A stretch of DNA of 42,119 nucleotides from Mesorhizobium sp. M7A.F.Ca.US.006.01.1.1 (lineage in GTDB: Bacteria > Pseudomonadota > Alphaproteobacteria > Rhizobiales > Rhizobiaceae), in NCBI RefSeq assembly GCF_003997935.1, contig NZ_RZQL01000027.1:1-42119 (forward strand), read 5' to 3'. The position numbers were made by a program, and so were the translations under genes. The stretch's first letter is position 1, and each line of letters starts with the position of its first letter. Below are positions 1 through 9,018 of the stretch, piece after piece. The notes below the pieces were generated by a model. The model had not been told where the DNA came from, ran no database searches, and saw nothing but the letters and a program-made list of their open reading frames with translations.

Positions 1-2
1 GT

Positions 3-725
3 ACCGGCAACGCATCGAAGGAACTTTACAATCATAAAGGTACGTCACTGGTCTCGCGGCTCACCTATGACGATCTAGACGCGCATTCGAGTCCACAATC
101 CGACTGGCATTTTCGTAAAGGCCTCCTCGGTGCGGGCGGCATCAGGGAGGATTTTCTCATGACGAGGACTTCTTACGGAAATGGGGGGCTACTCAAACAC
201 ATTCAGTGATCAGCGCGGGGGCGGCGTCAGCTATTTCACCGCCGATCTTGGATATAATTTCTTGAACTCACCGCGCTACCGCATCGGTGCTTTTGTTGGC
301 AACAATTTCTGGCACGAGAGCTACGATGCTTTCGGTTGCACGCAGCAGGCGACCAACTGGGGAACCTGTGTGCCAACCGTCCCACCTACGTCAACCTCTC
401 AGCCAGGACAACGATTGGCATTCGCTGCGACTCGGCTTGGCCGGGCAGACGCAACTCACCGAGCGACTCAGCCTTTCTGGTGACGTGGCGTTCCTCTTCA
501 CGCGGCTCGACGGCAAAGAGCAGCACCACATGCGCCCAAGATCAAGCTAATTCCCGAAGACGGCGATGGGCATGGCGTCCAGCTCGAGGCGGTGTTGCGG
601 CCGTGGCGAATAACGGCACCGCTCATTTCGAAGAGGCAATGGGCGGTCGTGGTTCCCCGCAGGCCGACGATTGGAAGGCAAAGCGCTACGGCGTTTTCGT
701 GCAGGCTAGCATCAAGTTCAACTGA
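3..725 (+). pseudogene. Decayed outer-membrane beta-barrel protein gene, 5'-truncated by the window edge
   Basis: Read in successive frames, this stretch gives a typical Gram-negative outer-membrane barrel: TSLVSRLTYDDLDAHS in frame 3, then FTADLGYNFLNSPRYRIGAF and DAFGCTQ in frame 1 from about 181, then DNDWHSLRLGLAGQTQLTER in frame 2 from about 390, then GDGHGVQLEAVL and finally KRYGVFVQASIKF followed by TGA at 725. Alternating aromatic and polar residues and the terminal aromatic (IKFN) fit a barrel C-terminus. At least four frame changes are needed, so no functional protein is expected. The family resembles omptin-like or general surface barrels whose role I cannot name. The 5' end lies outside the window. 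Confidence 0.6.
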
Positions 726-1070
726 GAGAGCAAGAACCGAGGAGAGCGGCGATGCCACTCCAGCTCATTACGATCATTGGATCAACAGAAGGAAGTTTTC
801 CGAAGAGTTTTGCAAGCGTGCGCAAAGTCGCCAGACAAAGTTCTCTCGGTCCATAGTGTACGTGCCGTCACGCCCGTTCTCGACATGGTTGAATGATACG
901 TCCCGCGCGATCGATCAAAGTCGTTTTTCATTGGTTTTCCGGAAATCGCGGGGAGCACAGCGTGCTGTGACCCTCGCCTGCTGGTTTTCTGTCAACGCGC
1001 AGATGAGGGAGAATGAGCGTACAGCAAAAATCATCAGTGCTGTCGCTTTCGCCAAAGCCCGCCGCAGCTA
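726..1070. other. Intergenic stretch with no recognisable gene
   Basis: No open frame here resembles a known protein and I see no clear promoter or terminator. It separates two decayed genes and is probably also eroded sequence. Confidence 0.4.
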
Positions 1071-1450
1071 AACGGGGTCCCACGCCCGGTAGCGCCCCCT
1101 GCCGGTCACCTCACGGATGCCGAGTTCGGCACCAGCCCGAGCGCAGCGCGCTGGCTAATTTTCAGCTCGGCCGCGACCAGACCTGCCGACACCAGCGGCC
1201 GCGCCAGCACCAGCTCGATCAGCGCCGGCAGGCTCGAGTTTTTGCGCCGGTTCCTGAGCCGGCGCTCCATCTGGCTTTTGGCCAGCGCCTGGATGATTGC
1301 AAGGCTGAAACAGTCGATGGAACGCCCCTCCAGCGAAGCCGAACCGGACGAGGCGCGCGCGCCAGGTCCTTCGGCTGCCATCGGCACGCTGGGTTTAAGT
1401 GCTTGGGGTGACACGGCGTGATCTCCGCCGTTGGCGGGAACAGGGCAGTG
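1071..1450 (-). pseudogene. C-terminal remnant of a DUF1612/helix-turn-helix (RHE_PE00001-type) rhizobial protein
   Basis: The minus strand encodes NSSLPALIELVLARPLVSAG followed by LVAAELKISQRAALGLV. This is the helix-turn-helix at the end of the DUF1612 family often seen on rhizobial plasmids and islands (known family pattern, recalled). After ISQRAALGLV the frame breaks. The expected tail continues in another frame as ELGIREVTGRG, and a second shift is needed to reach YRAWDPV before a stop near 1071. Only the C-terminal third is present; upstream of about 1330 the frame shows no family resemblance. I read it as a nonfunctional scrap. Confidence 0.5.
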
Positions 1451-1468
1451 CAATAGTACTGCCCTGTT
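1439..1468. terminator. Perfect 11-bp inverted repeat, probable terminator
   Basis: AACAGGGCAGT (1439-1449) pairs perfectly with ACTGCCCTGTT (1458-1468) across an 8-nt loop. The sequence CCTTTT follows on the plus side. It lies directly beyond the stop of the minus-strand binding-protein gene (1477), so it probably terminated that gene. The T-tract orientation suits plus-strand transcription better. Confidence 0.5.
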
Positions 1469-1476
1469 CCTTTTGA

Positions 1477-2449
1477 TCAGAGGCCAGTGCGGATTTCTTC
1501 GGCAAGCGCCCTCAACGTCGTCTCGACGTCATCGCCGTTTACCATCTTCTGCATCGCCACGGCCCATGCGTTCATGGCTTCGCCGAAGCCGACACGCGGT
1601 GTGAAAGCCAGCGCGGCTTGGTCCTGTATCTTTTTGAAGCTGTCAACGAAGTTGTTGAACTCGGGCTGCGAAGCGTACTTAGTCCAGGTGTCGTCTGCCA
1701 GGTCGACGTGCGCGGCGGATTGACGAGCTGGCCAGCAAGGGCACCCTTGAGCGCCACCTGCTTGGAGGTGGCCCACGGGATGAACAGCCAGGCCGTGCCC
1801 TTCTTTTCGGAAGCCGCGTTCATGGCGAGAGCCCAGATCCAGATGTCAGACTCCAAGCTCGTGGCGCTCGGTGCGTGCAGCGGCGGAGCGAAGGCGATCT
1901 TGCCGGATGCCGGCTTCCCCGCAACATCGTTCCAGAAGCCGAACATATTTGAGTCGATCGTCATCGCGCTGCGGCCGGACGCGAAGGAAGGAGCCGCGCA
2001 CTTCTTGATCATGTCCACGTAATGTAGTCGTATCCAGCATCGGTAAGCTTCCAATCGCTCAGGTATTTGTCCAGCGGCTCCAGGGCGCCACTCGGAGCGA
2101 GGTCCTACGCGGGCTGAATGCCAGTGCCGAACACATCCCATGCTGGCGACTTCGTCGTCAGTTGGATCGTCATCTTGTTCCAGTAAGAATCGTCTGGGTA
2201 GAGTTCCGGCGTGACCTTGATGCCGGGTCAGCTTCTCGAACTCCGGAAATTGCGCAGCGAGAGCATCCGCATAGGGGTGGATGTCGTAGGCCCAAGTTAT
2301 GCTGGTCCCTTCGAATTGACGCCAGTTCACGGTGTCGGCAGCGGCCGAATTAGTGAGCGATGCCGAGACGGCAAAAAACGCCAAGTCAAAAGCAAGCTGT
2401 TTGCGAAGCGACGCGCACCTGTAACGAGTACGGGGAATGAGCGACCCAT
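1477..2449 (-). pseudogene. Broken carbohydrate-ABC-transporter periplasmic binding protein
   Basis: The ATG at 2449 has an excellent ribosome-binding site (GGGAGGATTAC before ATG), and the first residues (MGRSFPVLVTGARRFA) suggest a signal peptide start. In another frame follow ADTVNWRQFEGTSITWAYDI and HPYADALAAQFPEFEKL, the mature N-terminus of a family 1 solute-binding protein. Later blocks in shifted frames include SDIWIWALAMNAASEKKGTA, WLFIPWATSKQVALKGALAG and, at the end, FTPRVGFGEAMNAWAVAMQK and TTLRALAEEIRTGL before TGA at 1477. Length (about 320 codons) is shorter than the usual 420, so deletions accompany the frameshifts. The intact protein would bind a sugar in the periplasm. No permease or ATPase genes survive nearby. 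Confidence 0.65.
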
Positions 2450-3120
2450 GTAATCCTCCCTGGGGCATTTTGCCAATTTTTGGGTCCACTCCTCCATCCC
2501 GAGTTCGCTCATAGCCACAATAAGCGGTTTCCAACGAGCTCGCTCTGAATGCACCAGGCCAACTGGGTAAAAACGGGTAACCGGCACTAAAAGGCGTTGT
2601 AGTATCGCCACCAGAAATACTGCTCCGTGGTGCTGGCCTTTGCCTGGGGGCGCAACACGGCAACTACCCGCTCAAAACGGTTGGTCCTCTACCTCTTATT
2701 CACCGTCGCTTTCCTCGCGGCCTAACCCGGCCGGAATATCCGTTGCCAGAAAAAGGCCTCGCGGCCGGTTCGAGGCTCATCCCTCCTCCGAAGCAGCACG
2801 CTCAAGTATCGTCACAAGCCCCGAGCGCTTCGCGTTCGGCGATGTCCAAATTCCGACAATGTCGGATACAGTCAGATCTACTGGATTGCGTTTGAATGGT
2901 TTTCTCATTTGGCACAGTACATGCGGGTCATCCGCAAAACACGTGACCGACCAACAAGAGTTCGCATGATCACCTTACCACAACATACAGCCGCCGCGGA
3001 ACAATCACTTGGCCCCTGATCGCCCACCCCGGCACCACAACCGGAGTCATCGATGTTCTGACAGGCTGCCCAAGGATACCTGCTGCAACAGGGCTTGCCC
3101 TGGTGACGACCACTCCGGCT
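2450..3120. other. Eroded region without an identifiable gene
   Basis: Between the binding-protein remnant and the M16 fragment no frame has convincing family similarity. A hydrophobic stretch near 2680-2720 (LYLLFTVAFLA in one plus frame) could be a permease scrap, but it is too short to support. A long minus-strand open frame over 2905-4575 is the antisense shadow of the methyltransferase. Confidence 0.35.
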
Positions 3121-3336
3121 CCGCCGGTTACCGACGAGGGCAAAGTGACGGATTTCCTGCTTTTCAACGGCATGGAGGTGGCTGTCATTCCCGACCACCG
3201 CGCCGGTCGTCACCCATATGGTCTGGTGCAGGATCGGCAGCGCGGAATGAGCCGCCGGGGATATCTGCATGTCTTCGAGCATCTGATGCTCAAGGCGCCT
3301 CATGACGAGCACGGCTCCGTCGCCTGGAGAGATTGA
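3121..3336 (+). pseudogene. N-terminal fragment of an M16-family zinc peptidase
   Basis: The plus frame reads GKVTDFLLFNGMEVAVIPDH, the classic start of the M16 (pitrilysin/processing-peptidase-like) N-terminal domain. It continues in a shifted frame as VVTHMVWCRIGSAE and back in the first as HVFEHLMLKAPHDEH. That segment contains the region of the HxxEH zinc site: here H-V-F-E-H, so the motif H-x-x-E-H is still visible. Everything downstream is missing and the intact methyltransferase gene begins 19 bp later. The intact enzyme would be a periplasmic zinc protease of over 400 residues. Confidence 0.6.
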
Positions 3337-3354
3337 ACCCAAAGGGAGATTCAG

Positions 3355-4413
3355 ATGTCTGAAGCGAATCAGGAAAAGTTGGACGCATTCTTGGGGAAAA
3401 TGGTCGGCGATCTCGGTGCGATCGCAACGGGCGCGGGAGTCCTGCTGGGGGACAGACTCGGCCTGTTCAAGGCATTGCGCGAAGGCGGCAAGATGACGGC
3501 CGCCGAACTTTCGACACGCACCGGCACCCAGGAACGCCTCGTAAGGGAATGGCTTTCCGGGCAGGCGGCGGCGGGTTACGTCGACTACGATGAAGCGAGC
3601 GACAAATTCTATCTCAACGCCGAGCAAGAGCTGGTGTTCGCTGATGAAGACAGCCCGGCCTTCATGGCAGGCGCATTCGAGTTCCTGTCCGCGCTGTGGC
3701 TCGATGAAGAAAAGGTGAGGCAGGCATTCCAGTCCGGCAAGGGCGTCGGGTGGCACGATCATAGCGCGTGTCTGTTTCGCGGTACGGAACGGTTCTTCCG
3801 TCCAGGCTACAATGCCAATCTGATCGACTCCTGGCTGCCGGCCTTGGAGGGCGTCGTCGAGAAGCTCGAACGCGGCGTGGACGTCGCGGATGTTGGATGC
3901 GGTCATGGTGCATCGACCGTGCTCATGGCACAGGCCTTCCCCAATTCGCGCTTCGTCGGCTTCGACTATCATGCCCCTTCGATTGAGCGCGCCCGCAAGG
4001 CGGCCGAGGTAGCCGGCGTCGGCGTTAACACGCGGTTCGACGTGGCGGCCGCCAAGAGCTATCCCGGAACCTATGACCTCGTCACATTCTTCGATTGCCT
4101 TCACGACATGGGCGACCCGACGGGCGCCGCCACCCATGTCCACGGATCGCTCAAGCCGGACGGCACGTGGATGATCGTCGAGCCGTTCGCGCATGATCAT
4201 CTGGCGGCGAACCTCAATCCCGTCGGCCGCGTTTACTATGCCGCTTCCACTTTCGTGTGCACGCCCGCATCCGTGTCGCAGGAAGTCGGGCTCGCGCTTG
4301 GAGCCCAGGCCGGTGAGGCGAGGCTGCGCAAGGTTGTGACCGGCGGCGGCTTCAAGCGATTGCGTCGCGCCGCGGAGACACCGTTCAACATGGTGCTGGA
4401 GGCCCGCCCTTAG
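3355..4413 (+). CDS. SAM-dependent class I methyltransferase with N-terminal winged helix
   Basis: 352 residues; the ATG at 3355 follows AAAGGGAGATTCAG, a good ribosome-binding site. Residues about 15-95 form a winged-helix/dimerisation-type domain (GLFKALREGGKMTAAELSTR and RLVREWLSGQAAAGYV), as in O-methyltransferase-like and Rv2258c-like proteins. The Rossmann domain begins near residue 170 with motif I VADVGCGHGAST, acidic motif II FVGFDYHAPS, then DLVTFFDCLHDMGDP and a C-terminal GGGFKRLRRA. Enzymes of this type transfer a methyl group from SAM to a small molecule; the substrate cannot be told from sequence. It is intact among decayed genes and is followed by no obvious partner. Function beyond methyl transfer is unknown. 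Confidence 0.85.
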   Translation: MSEANQEKLDAFLGKMVGDLGAIATGAGVLLGDRLGLFKALREGGKMTAAELSTRTGTQERLVREWLSGQAAAGYVDYDEASDKFYLNAEQELVFADEDSPAFMAGAFEFLSALWLDEEKVRQAFQSGKGVGWHDHSACLFRGTERFFRPGYNANLIDSWLPALEGVVEKLERGVDVADVGCGHGASTVLMAQAFPNSRFVGFDYHAPSIERARKAAEVAGVGVNTRFDVAAAKSYPGTYDLVTFFDCLHDMGDPTGAATHVHGSLKPDGTWMIVEPFAHDHLAANLNPVGRVYYAASTFVCTPASVSQEVGLALGAQAGEARLRKVVTGGGFKRLRRAAETPFNMVLEARP

Positions 4414-4507
4414 CGTGGCCGTCGCCAGAAATTGCAGCTCATCGCATTTGATGAAGATCACCGCCAAAAATCCGGACGCATCGGGCACATTTTCAAGGCG
4501 TCTGGGT

Positions 4508-4750
4508 TCACGCAGAGGTCGCTGCCGAGTTGTGTGCCAAGAGTCCCATACGTTGCGGCTCAGAAAGGACCCCACGCACGGCGACGAACATGCCCATAGC
4601 GATGGCCGCTATAATCACATATGTCCACCATGGCGCGTTCACAAAGCTGGTAAGCCACGTCGCACCGAACGCGCTTACGACAAAAACGAGAGCCTCGATA
4701 AAAAGACTGAGCCTGTACACATTCAGTCGTCTCATCCTCATACCACCCAT
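4508..4750 (-). CDS. Small membrane protein, unknown function
   Basis: 80 residues from ATG 4750, or 77 from the in-frame ATG at 4741. After a basic start (MRMRRLNVYRLS) come two hydrophobic segments, LFIEALVFVVSAFGATWLTS and WWTYVIIAAIAMGMFVAV, separated by a short loop, so a two-helix inner-membrane hairpin is predicted. The composition is not that of a random GC-rich frame. There is no strong ribosome-binding site, and the IS element's end lies about 60 bp upstream of its start, so its own promoter may have been affected. I do not recognise a family. Confidence 0.45.
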   Translation of the reverse strand: MGGMRMRRLNVYRLSLFIEALVFVVSAFGATWLTSFVNAPWWTYVIIAAIAMGMFVAVRGVLSEPQRMGLLAHNSAATSA

Positions 4751-4812
4751 CCAAAGACTGAGCTTGTTGCGCTACTGCGACAGAGCCTAACATATTGGAG
4801 AGTGCTCACTAG

Positions 4813-6225
4813 TCGACCGTGAACAATCCGAGCCCTAAGCGGCGACCGGCTTCGGCCGGATTTGAAGCAGGGCAATCAAGAGCGACAAAAACCCCTTCAG
4901 CCACCTGAGCAGGAGGGAGAAGTTGTAGCCGGCGGCGGCCAGGATGGCGTTGAGGGTGTCGCCCTGCTGGCCGGCGAGGTAGTTGCGGCCCATTCTGTGT
5001 TCGCTCTTGATGTGGCCGATGACGGGCTCGACCGCCGACCGCCGTCGCATCTGGCGCTTGATGGCTGGGGTGACGCGGCGTTTCTGGCCCGCGGTGAAGA
5101 CCCTGAGCTTGTGGCTCTGCGGTGCGTTGTGGCCGCGATAGCCGGCGTCGGCGAGGATGCGGCCGATCTCGTTGCCGATGGTCTTTTCCATGTCGGGGAT
5201 GACGCTTGCCAGCGTGTGGCCGTCATAGGGATTGCCGGGCAGTGCTTTTGCATGCAGGGCGAACTGGCCGCCCCTGGAGCGCTTCAGCGTGGTGGCCACC
5301 GACACCTTCACCCCGAACTCGTAGGGCGCATGCGCCTTGCCCTTGCCGATGCATTCCACCTCGTGTGCGTGCAGGCTGTAGATCTTGCGGCCGCGCTGGC
5401 GCTGGCGTTGCTCGAGAACGGTGGCGGCCTGGTAGAGCGGCCATTTGAACAGCGTCCAGCCCCTGATCGCCGGCGATCTGGCGACCAATGTCGCGAATGG
5501 TCCGGCCGAGATAGGTCTTGAGCTTGCGTAGCGCCTTGTTGGCCCGCTTGAACTGCTTGGCGTGGGCATAGCGCTGGTGGCTGATCAGCGCCAGCTTGCC
5601 GACCCGCACATAACTCTGGCGCAAATGGAGACCCGTCCTCTTGGCCAGCCGCACCAGCCGTTCGCGTGCCCGATGGATGAGCTTGGCGTCGGTCGGGAAC
5701 ATGACGTTCTTCGGCTGCACGGTGGTGTCGACGATCACCTGGCGCGTGTCGGCCGGTTTCATCGCCCCGGTCTTGACCGCGAGGCTGAGGCTCTCCTGCA
5801 ACAGCACCATAATCCGCTCCTCGCCCATACGGCTGCGCCAACGCGTCATCGAGGAGCGGTCGAACGGCAGCGTATGGCAAAAGAACGTCTCGCCGGTGAG
5901 ATACTGGAAATAAGGGTTCTCCACCCAGCGCTCGCACAGCACCTCATCCGACAGGTTGAAGGTGTGCTTGAGGATCGCCAGCCCCGCCATCAGCCGGGTC
6001 GGCAGCGGCGGCATGCCGGGGCCGTCCGAATAGACGGCGCCGAAACGCTCCTCCAGCACCGGCCAGTCGATCGCCTGCGCCAGCCGCACCAGCTCGTGCT
6101 TCATGTTGATGATTTGGTCGAGCCGGGAGCGGAACAGGTCCTGCTCTCCCGTCTCGCGCTTCTCGCGTGGCCTGGACATTCGCTGTCCCCTCGATTCGCC
6201 GCCGCCGAACCGAGTGAATCACGCT
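4813..6225. mobile_element. IS5-family-like insertion sequence (ends approximate)
   Basis: About 1.4 kb built around a single interrupted transposase gene. The outer sequences are CGTGAACAATCCGAG on the left (about 4819) and, read inwards on the other strand, GCGTGATTCACTCGG on the right (about 6224). They share CGTGA but otherwise match only loosely, so exact terminal inverted repeats and target duplication are not resolved. It separates the small membrane-protein gene from the conjugation operon. Confidence 0.6.
4835..6179 (-). pseudogene. IS5/IS1182-like DDE transposase, frameshifted
   Basis: The first part runs from ATG 6179 (MSRPREKRETGEQDLFRSRL), through the N-terminal DNA-binding and DUF772-like block (PPLPTRLMAGLAILKHTFNL) and QVIVDTTVQPKNVMFPTDAK, whose D is the first catalytic acid. 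The second part, in another frame from about 5465, gives KWPLYQAATVLEQRQ, VECIGKGKAHAPYEFGVKVS, ILADAGYRGHN (second D) and RRSAVEPVIGHIKSEHRMGR (catalytic E), ending at 4835. Joined, it is about 448 residues, the normal length. The break lies near 5455-5470 at a GGGGCTGG run that is not a recognisable slippery site, so I favour an inactivating indel over programmed frameshifting. Confidence 0.8.
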
Positions 6226-6251
6226 CCGCGCCACAAGGGAATCGCAAAACC

Positions 6252-6296
6252 GAATTGCAGGAAAACAGCGTCCAAATACCGCTAATCCTGCAATTC
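6252..6296. repeat. Perfect 11-bp inverted repeat with 23-nt spacer
   Basis: GAATTGCAGGA (6252-6262) and TCCTGCAATTC (6286-6296) are exact reverse complements. They lie in the short gap between the IS element and the end of the conjugation operon. No T-tract follows, so this is not a standard terminator; an operator or end remnant of another element is possible. Confidence 0.5.
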
Positions 6297-6514
6297 CAAA
6301 GCCGCTATCCGCCTCAATCAACAGGCCAGATCAATGGCTTGCGGATAGTTCACGGCCGACCAAATCGAAAATGCAAACTTAGGCTGTTGCGCGGTATCTC
6401 CTTCCACATCATCTCTTGCGCATACCTGCATTCCAAGGTGTTTGATCCTATGCTTCGCGAGGAGCAGGTAGGTCGCGACAGCTAGGCAATGTTCCAGCTG
6501 CCCTAGCGGAGGAG

Positions 6515-6757
6515 TCACGATTTTCCGGCAAGCTCCGTCGGCAGACGTTCCTTTCTGGCCTTGGCAAAGGCTCGGTCGCCTTCCAGAAACGCCGCCAGCA
6601 TGAAAGGGATGAGTTCTGCCACGGTTTCAGACTGACCATAGGTCTGACGGTAAAGTGCAGCATACTCCTTGAGTGTTTGGCTCAGCTCCGCGCTGACGGT
6701 AATGGTGATCTTCGAAGCTGTTCGGTCCGGAAGTTTTCCAAGTTTCAGGTCAGCCAT
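6515..6757 (-). CDS. DUF2274 family protein of conjugation operons
   Basis: 80 residues: MADLKLGKLPDRTASKITIT, then SAELSQTLKEYAALYRQTYG and AELIPFMLAAFLEGDRAFAK. This is the small DUF2274 protein that regularly follows trbI in alphaproteobacterial Trb operons (family knowledge). Its start lies 12 bp after the trbI stop in the same direction, so it is the last gene of the transfer operon. The ribbon-helix-helix-like arrangement (beta strand KITITVS followed by two helices) hints at a DNA-binding or small adaptor role, but no function is established. Confidence 0.8.
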   Translation of the reverse strand: MADLKLGKLPDRTASKITITVSAELSQTLKEYAALYRQTYGQSETVAELIPFMLAAFLEGDRAFAKARKERLPTELAGKS

Positions 6758-6769
6758 GATAACTCCTGC

Positions 6770-7984
6770 TCAACTGGCGTATGGCCGCAGCACGATGTCC
6801 TTGTGCACGATGACGCGCAGTGGCCAACCTGGGCGGACGACGATGGTGGGCTGGATATTGAGGTTTTTTTCGGTGATGCGCTGGCCGGCTCGACTGGCGT
6901 TCTGCTGGGCTGATTCCCGGATCGCCTTGACCAGATCGCTCTCGTTTTCGCCGAGGCTGAATTCTGTGCCGACACCGAGCAATGTGGCAAGCGCCACTCC
7001 CTTGATCATCTGCCAAGTGTGGAAATCGACTTCGTCTTCCAGCCCTGCGTAGCCGGCGGTGTCGCTCGCGGGCAGATTGTCGATTTCGGCCGACGAGCCG
7101 TCGGGCAGCAGAATGCGCTGCCAGACCAGCAGCGCTCGCTTTTGCCCGAACGCGACGACGCTGTCGTAGACGCCGATAAGACGTGAGCCCTGCGGAATCA
7201 GCAATATGTTGCCCGTGACCGTGTCGTGCACATTTTCGGTGACTTGCGCGACGACAAGGCCCGGCAAATCGGAATTGATGCCGGTGATCAGGCTGGCGGC
7301 AATCACGCTGCCAGCCATCAGTTGATATGGCGAGATCGGCGTCTGCAGCGCATGCGGATTGTAGATCCCGCCAGTGCTCCGCTGGCTGAGAAAATCAAGC
7401 TTTCGCTGCTGATTGTTCTGGTCGCCTTCCGCCGCCGCCACCGAGGCTGACGCGCGTCCTGCTTCGGATTGGGGAAGCGCCTCAAATGGATGCTGAGCAG
7501 TTTGCACGCTCTCTCCGACATCTGTCTTTTGAGCTCGATTTTCGACGCGGAAAAGCACCCGCGATTCACGCGCTTCGATCGCCTGCTGCGCTAGACGCTG
7601 CTCCTCGGCCGAGATGTCTTGGCCCGGCACGATGCCGAGCTGGCGCTGCCGCTCGAGGATGGGGCGGCCGAGGTCGCCCGGCAAAGGTAGCCCAAGGACG
7701 GGAGGCTTCGGCTTCATGCCGGAATAGTCATGGGGAAGCGTATCGAGCCCCTCGGCGGTTGGTTTGCGCTCAGTGTTGTAGAGATCTTCCGCCTGATCCC
7801 TGATGCGAAGGGCCGGCCCCTGGAGGGCGATCATGGTAACGCCGAAGACAGCGCCGGATCCGAGCGCTGCGATCGCGATGATCACACCGCGCCTGAACCG
7901 CACCACGCGGCGGGGAGAGGCCCGAAGCTGCAGTTCCTCGGGATCCAGTTTCGGCGGGATGCCAGAGCGGGAATTTTCGATCAT
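6770..7984 (-). CDS. trbI: TrbI/VirB10-like conjugal transfer protein
   Basis: 404 residues. A cytoplasmic N-terminus (RASPRRVVRFRRGV) leads into one membrane helix (IIAIAALGSGAVFGVTMIAL), then a proline-rich periplasmic linker and the C-terminal VirB10 domain: PYQLMAGSVIAASLITGINS, DTVTGNILLIPQGSRLIGVY and RILLPDGSSAEIDNLPASD. TrbI spans both membranes and, with TrbG and TrbF, forms the core channel of the mating apparatus. It overlaps trbG by 4 bp (ATGA), indicating translational coupling. Length is typical of the family. No disruption is seen. Confidence 0.93.
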   Translation of the reverse strand: MIENSRSGIPPKLDPEELQLRASPRRVVRFRRGVIIAIAALGSGAVFGVTMIALQGPALRIRDQAEDLYNTERKPTAEGLDTLPHDYSGMKPKPPVLGLPLPGDLGRPILERQRQLGIVPGQDISAEEQRLAQQAIEARESRVLFRVENRAQKTDVGESVQTAQHPFEALPQSEAGRASASVAAAEGDQNNQQRKLDFLSQRSTGGIYNPHALQTPISPYQLMAGSVIAASLITGINSDLPGLVVAQVTENVHDTVTGNILLIPQGSRLIGVYDSVVAFGQKRALLVWQRILLPDGSSAEIDNLPASDTAGYAGLEDEVDFHTWQMIKGVALATLLGVGTEFSLGENESDLVKAIRESAQQNASRAGQRITEKNLNIQPTIVVRPGWPLRVIVHKDIVLRPYAS

Positions 7985-9018
7985 GAGTCCTCACCTCGCC
8001 GGCTGCCGCGAAAGAGCGAGATCCGCCGTTGCGGTTGCCTGCCGTCAATCCTGCTGATGCGGATCACCTGCTGCCGCTTGGTGCCGAGGCGAAGTTCGGC
8101 CGCGGCGAAGAGCCGATCGACGATGTAATAGTTGCCGCGCACGCGATAGTTGACGAGCTCGCTGCTCCCATCTGCGCCGACGATGAAGAGTGGTGGCGCC
8201 TCGCCCTGATCTATGCGACGAGGGAACTCAATATAGACCTTGCTGCCGTCGTCGAAGGCTCGCGTCGGTCTCCAGGGCGGTGTGTCGCCACTGATTGAGT
8301 AGCGAAAGCGAAGGTTTTCGAGCGCGATATTCGACGCGACCGGTGTAACTGCCTCGGCTTGAGCATTGCGCTGGCGAAGCGCGATGATCTGGTCTTGGCT
8401 GTAGGTCCAGGAGATTGCCGCCATTGCGGTCTTCTCGGTGCTTTGAAGCTGCAAATGATAGGTCCGCCGGTCCGTCGTAATGACGACATTGGTGGCAAGA
8501 CCCGGCGCGAAGGGTTTTACCAGAACATGGGTGCGCTGATTGTCACCGGTGCCGCTTGCGGTATCGCCAATGACCCAGCGCACGGTGTCGCCAGCCGACA
8601 CGGCGGTTAGTTTCTCGCCCGGCTGCAGAGCGATGTCGGTCACGCGCTCCGGCGCGGCATAGAGTTGATAAAGCGCGCCATCGGTGAAGGGGTAGACTTG
8701 CACGGCATTAACATACCCGTACTTGGTGGGTTGCTGGGTCGCGGCTTTGTTGGCATCAGCGACGCGTTCTTCAGGGGGGCGCTTGTCCTCGGCCTTGCCG
8801 GGCTCGGGCTGCATTTGGCCAGGCAGCGGCAGTGGTTTTGGCACCTCGACAATTCTAATCGGCCTCTCCGGCGCCTTTTCGATCGCGGCCGGTTTGAAGT
8901 CGGCAGCGTCATAGGAAATCTCAGGCGGCGGCACCTTCTTCGATGCACAAGCGGAAACGACCGCTGCCGACACCGATAGGATCAGCACGGCACGAATCGG
9001 TGACATTTTACCTTTCAT
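7981..9018 (-). CDS. trbG: TrbG/VirB9-like outer-membrane-complex protein
   Basis: About 345 residues from ATG 9018, which has GGAG seven bases upstream and overlaps the trbF stop; ATG 9006 is an alternative. A lipoprotein-type signal is visible (AVLILSVSAAVVSACASKK, lipobox VSAC). The body carries VirB9 features: VNAVQVYPFTDGALYQLYAA, ITTDRRTYHLQLQSTEKTAM and, at the C-terminus, RPTRAFDDGSKVYIEFPRR and ELRLGTKRQQVIRISRIDGR. VirB9/TrbG binds the outer-membrane end of the type IV channel together with TrbI. Intact and coupled to its neighbours. Confidence 0.93.
   Translation of the reverse strand: MKGKMSPIRAVLILSVSAAVVSACASKKVPPPEISYDAADFKPAAIEKAPERPIRIVEVPKPLPLPGQMQPEPGKAEDKRPPEERVADANKAATQQPTKYGYVNAVQVYPFTDGALYQLYAAPERVTDIALQPGEKLTAVSAGDTVRWVIGDTASGTGDNQRTHVLVKPFAPGLATNVVITTDRRTYHLQLQSTEKTAMAAISWTYSQDQIIALRQRNAQAEAVTPVASNIALENLRFRYSISGDTPPWRPTRAFDDGSKVYIEFPRRIDQGEAPPLFIVGADGSSELVNYRVRGNYYIVDRLFAAAELRLGTKRQQVIRISRIDGRQPQRRISLFRGSRRGEDS

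Noticed and set aside
2905..4575. 556-codon open frame on the minus strand
   Set aside because: Antisense to the methyltransferase and the M16 remnant; composition is rich in Arg/His/Gly and matches no family.
5440..5480. Programmed ribosomal frameshift in the IS5-like transposase
   Set aside because: No A6G/A7-type slippery run or following stem is seen at the junction; a simple indel is more likely.
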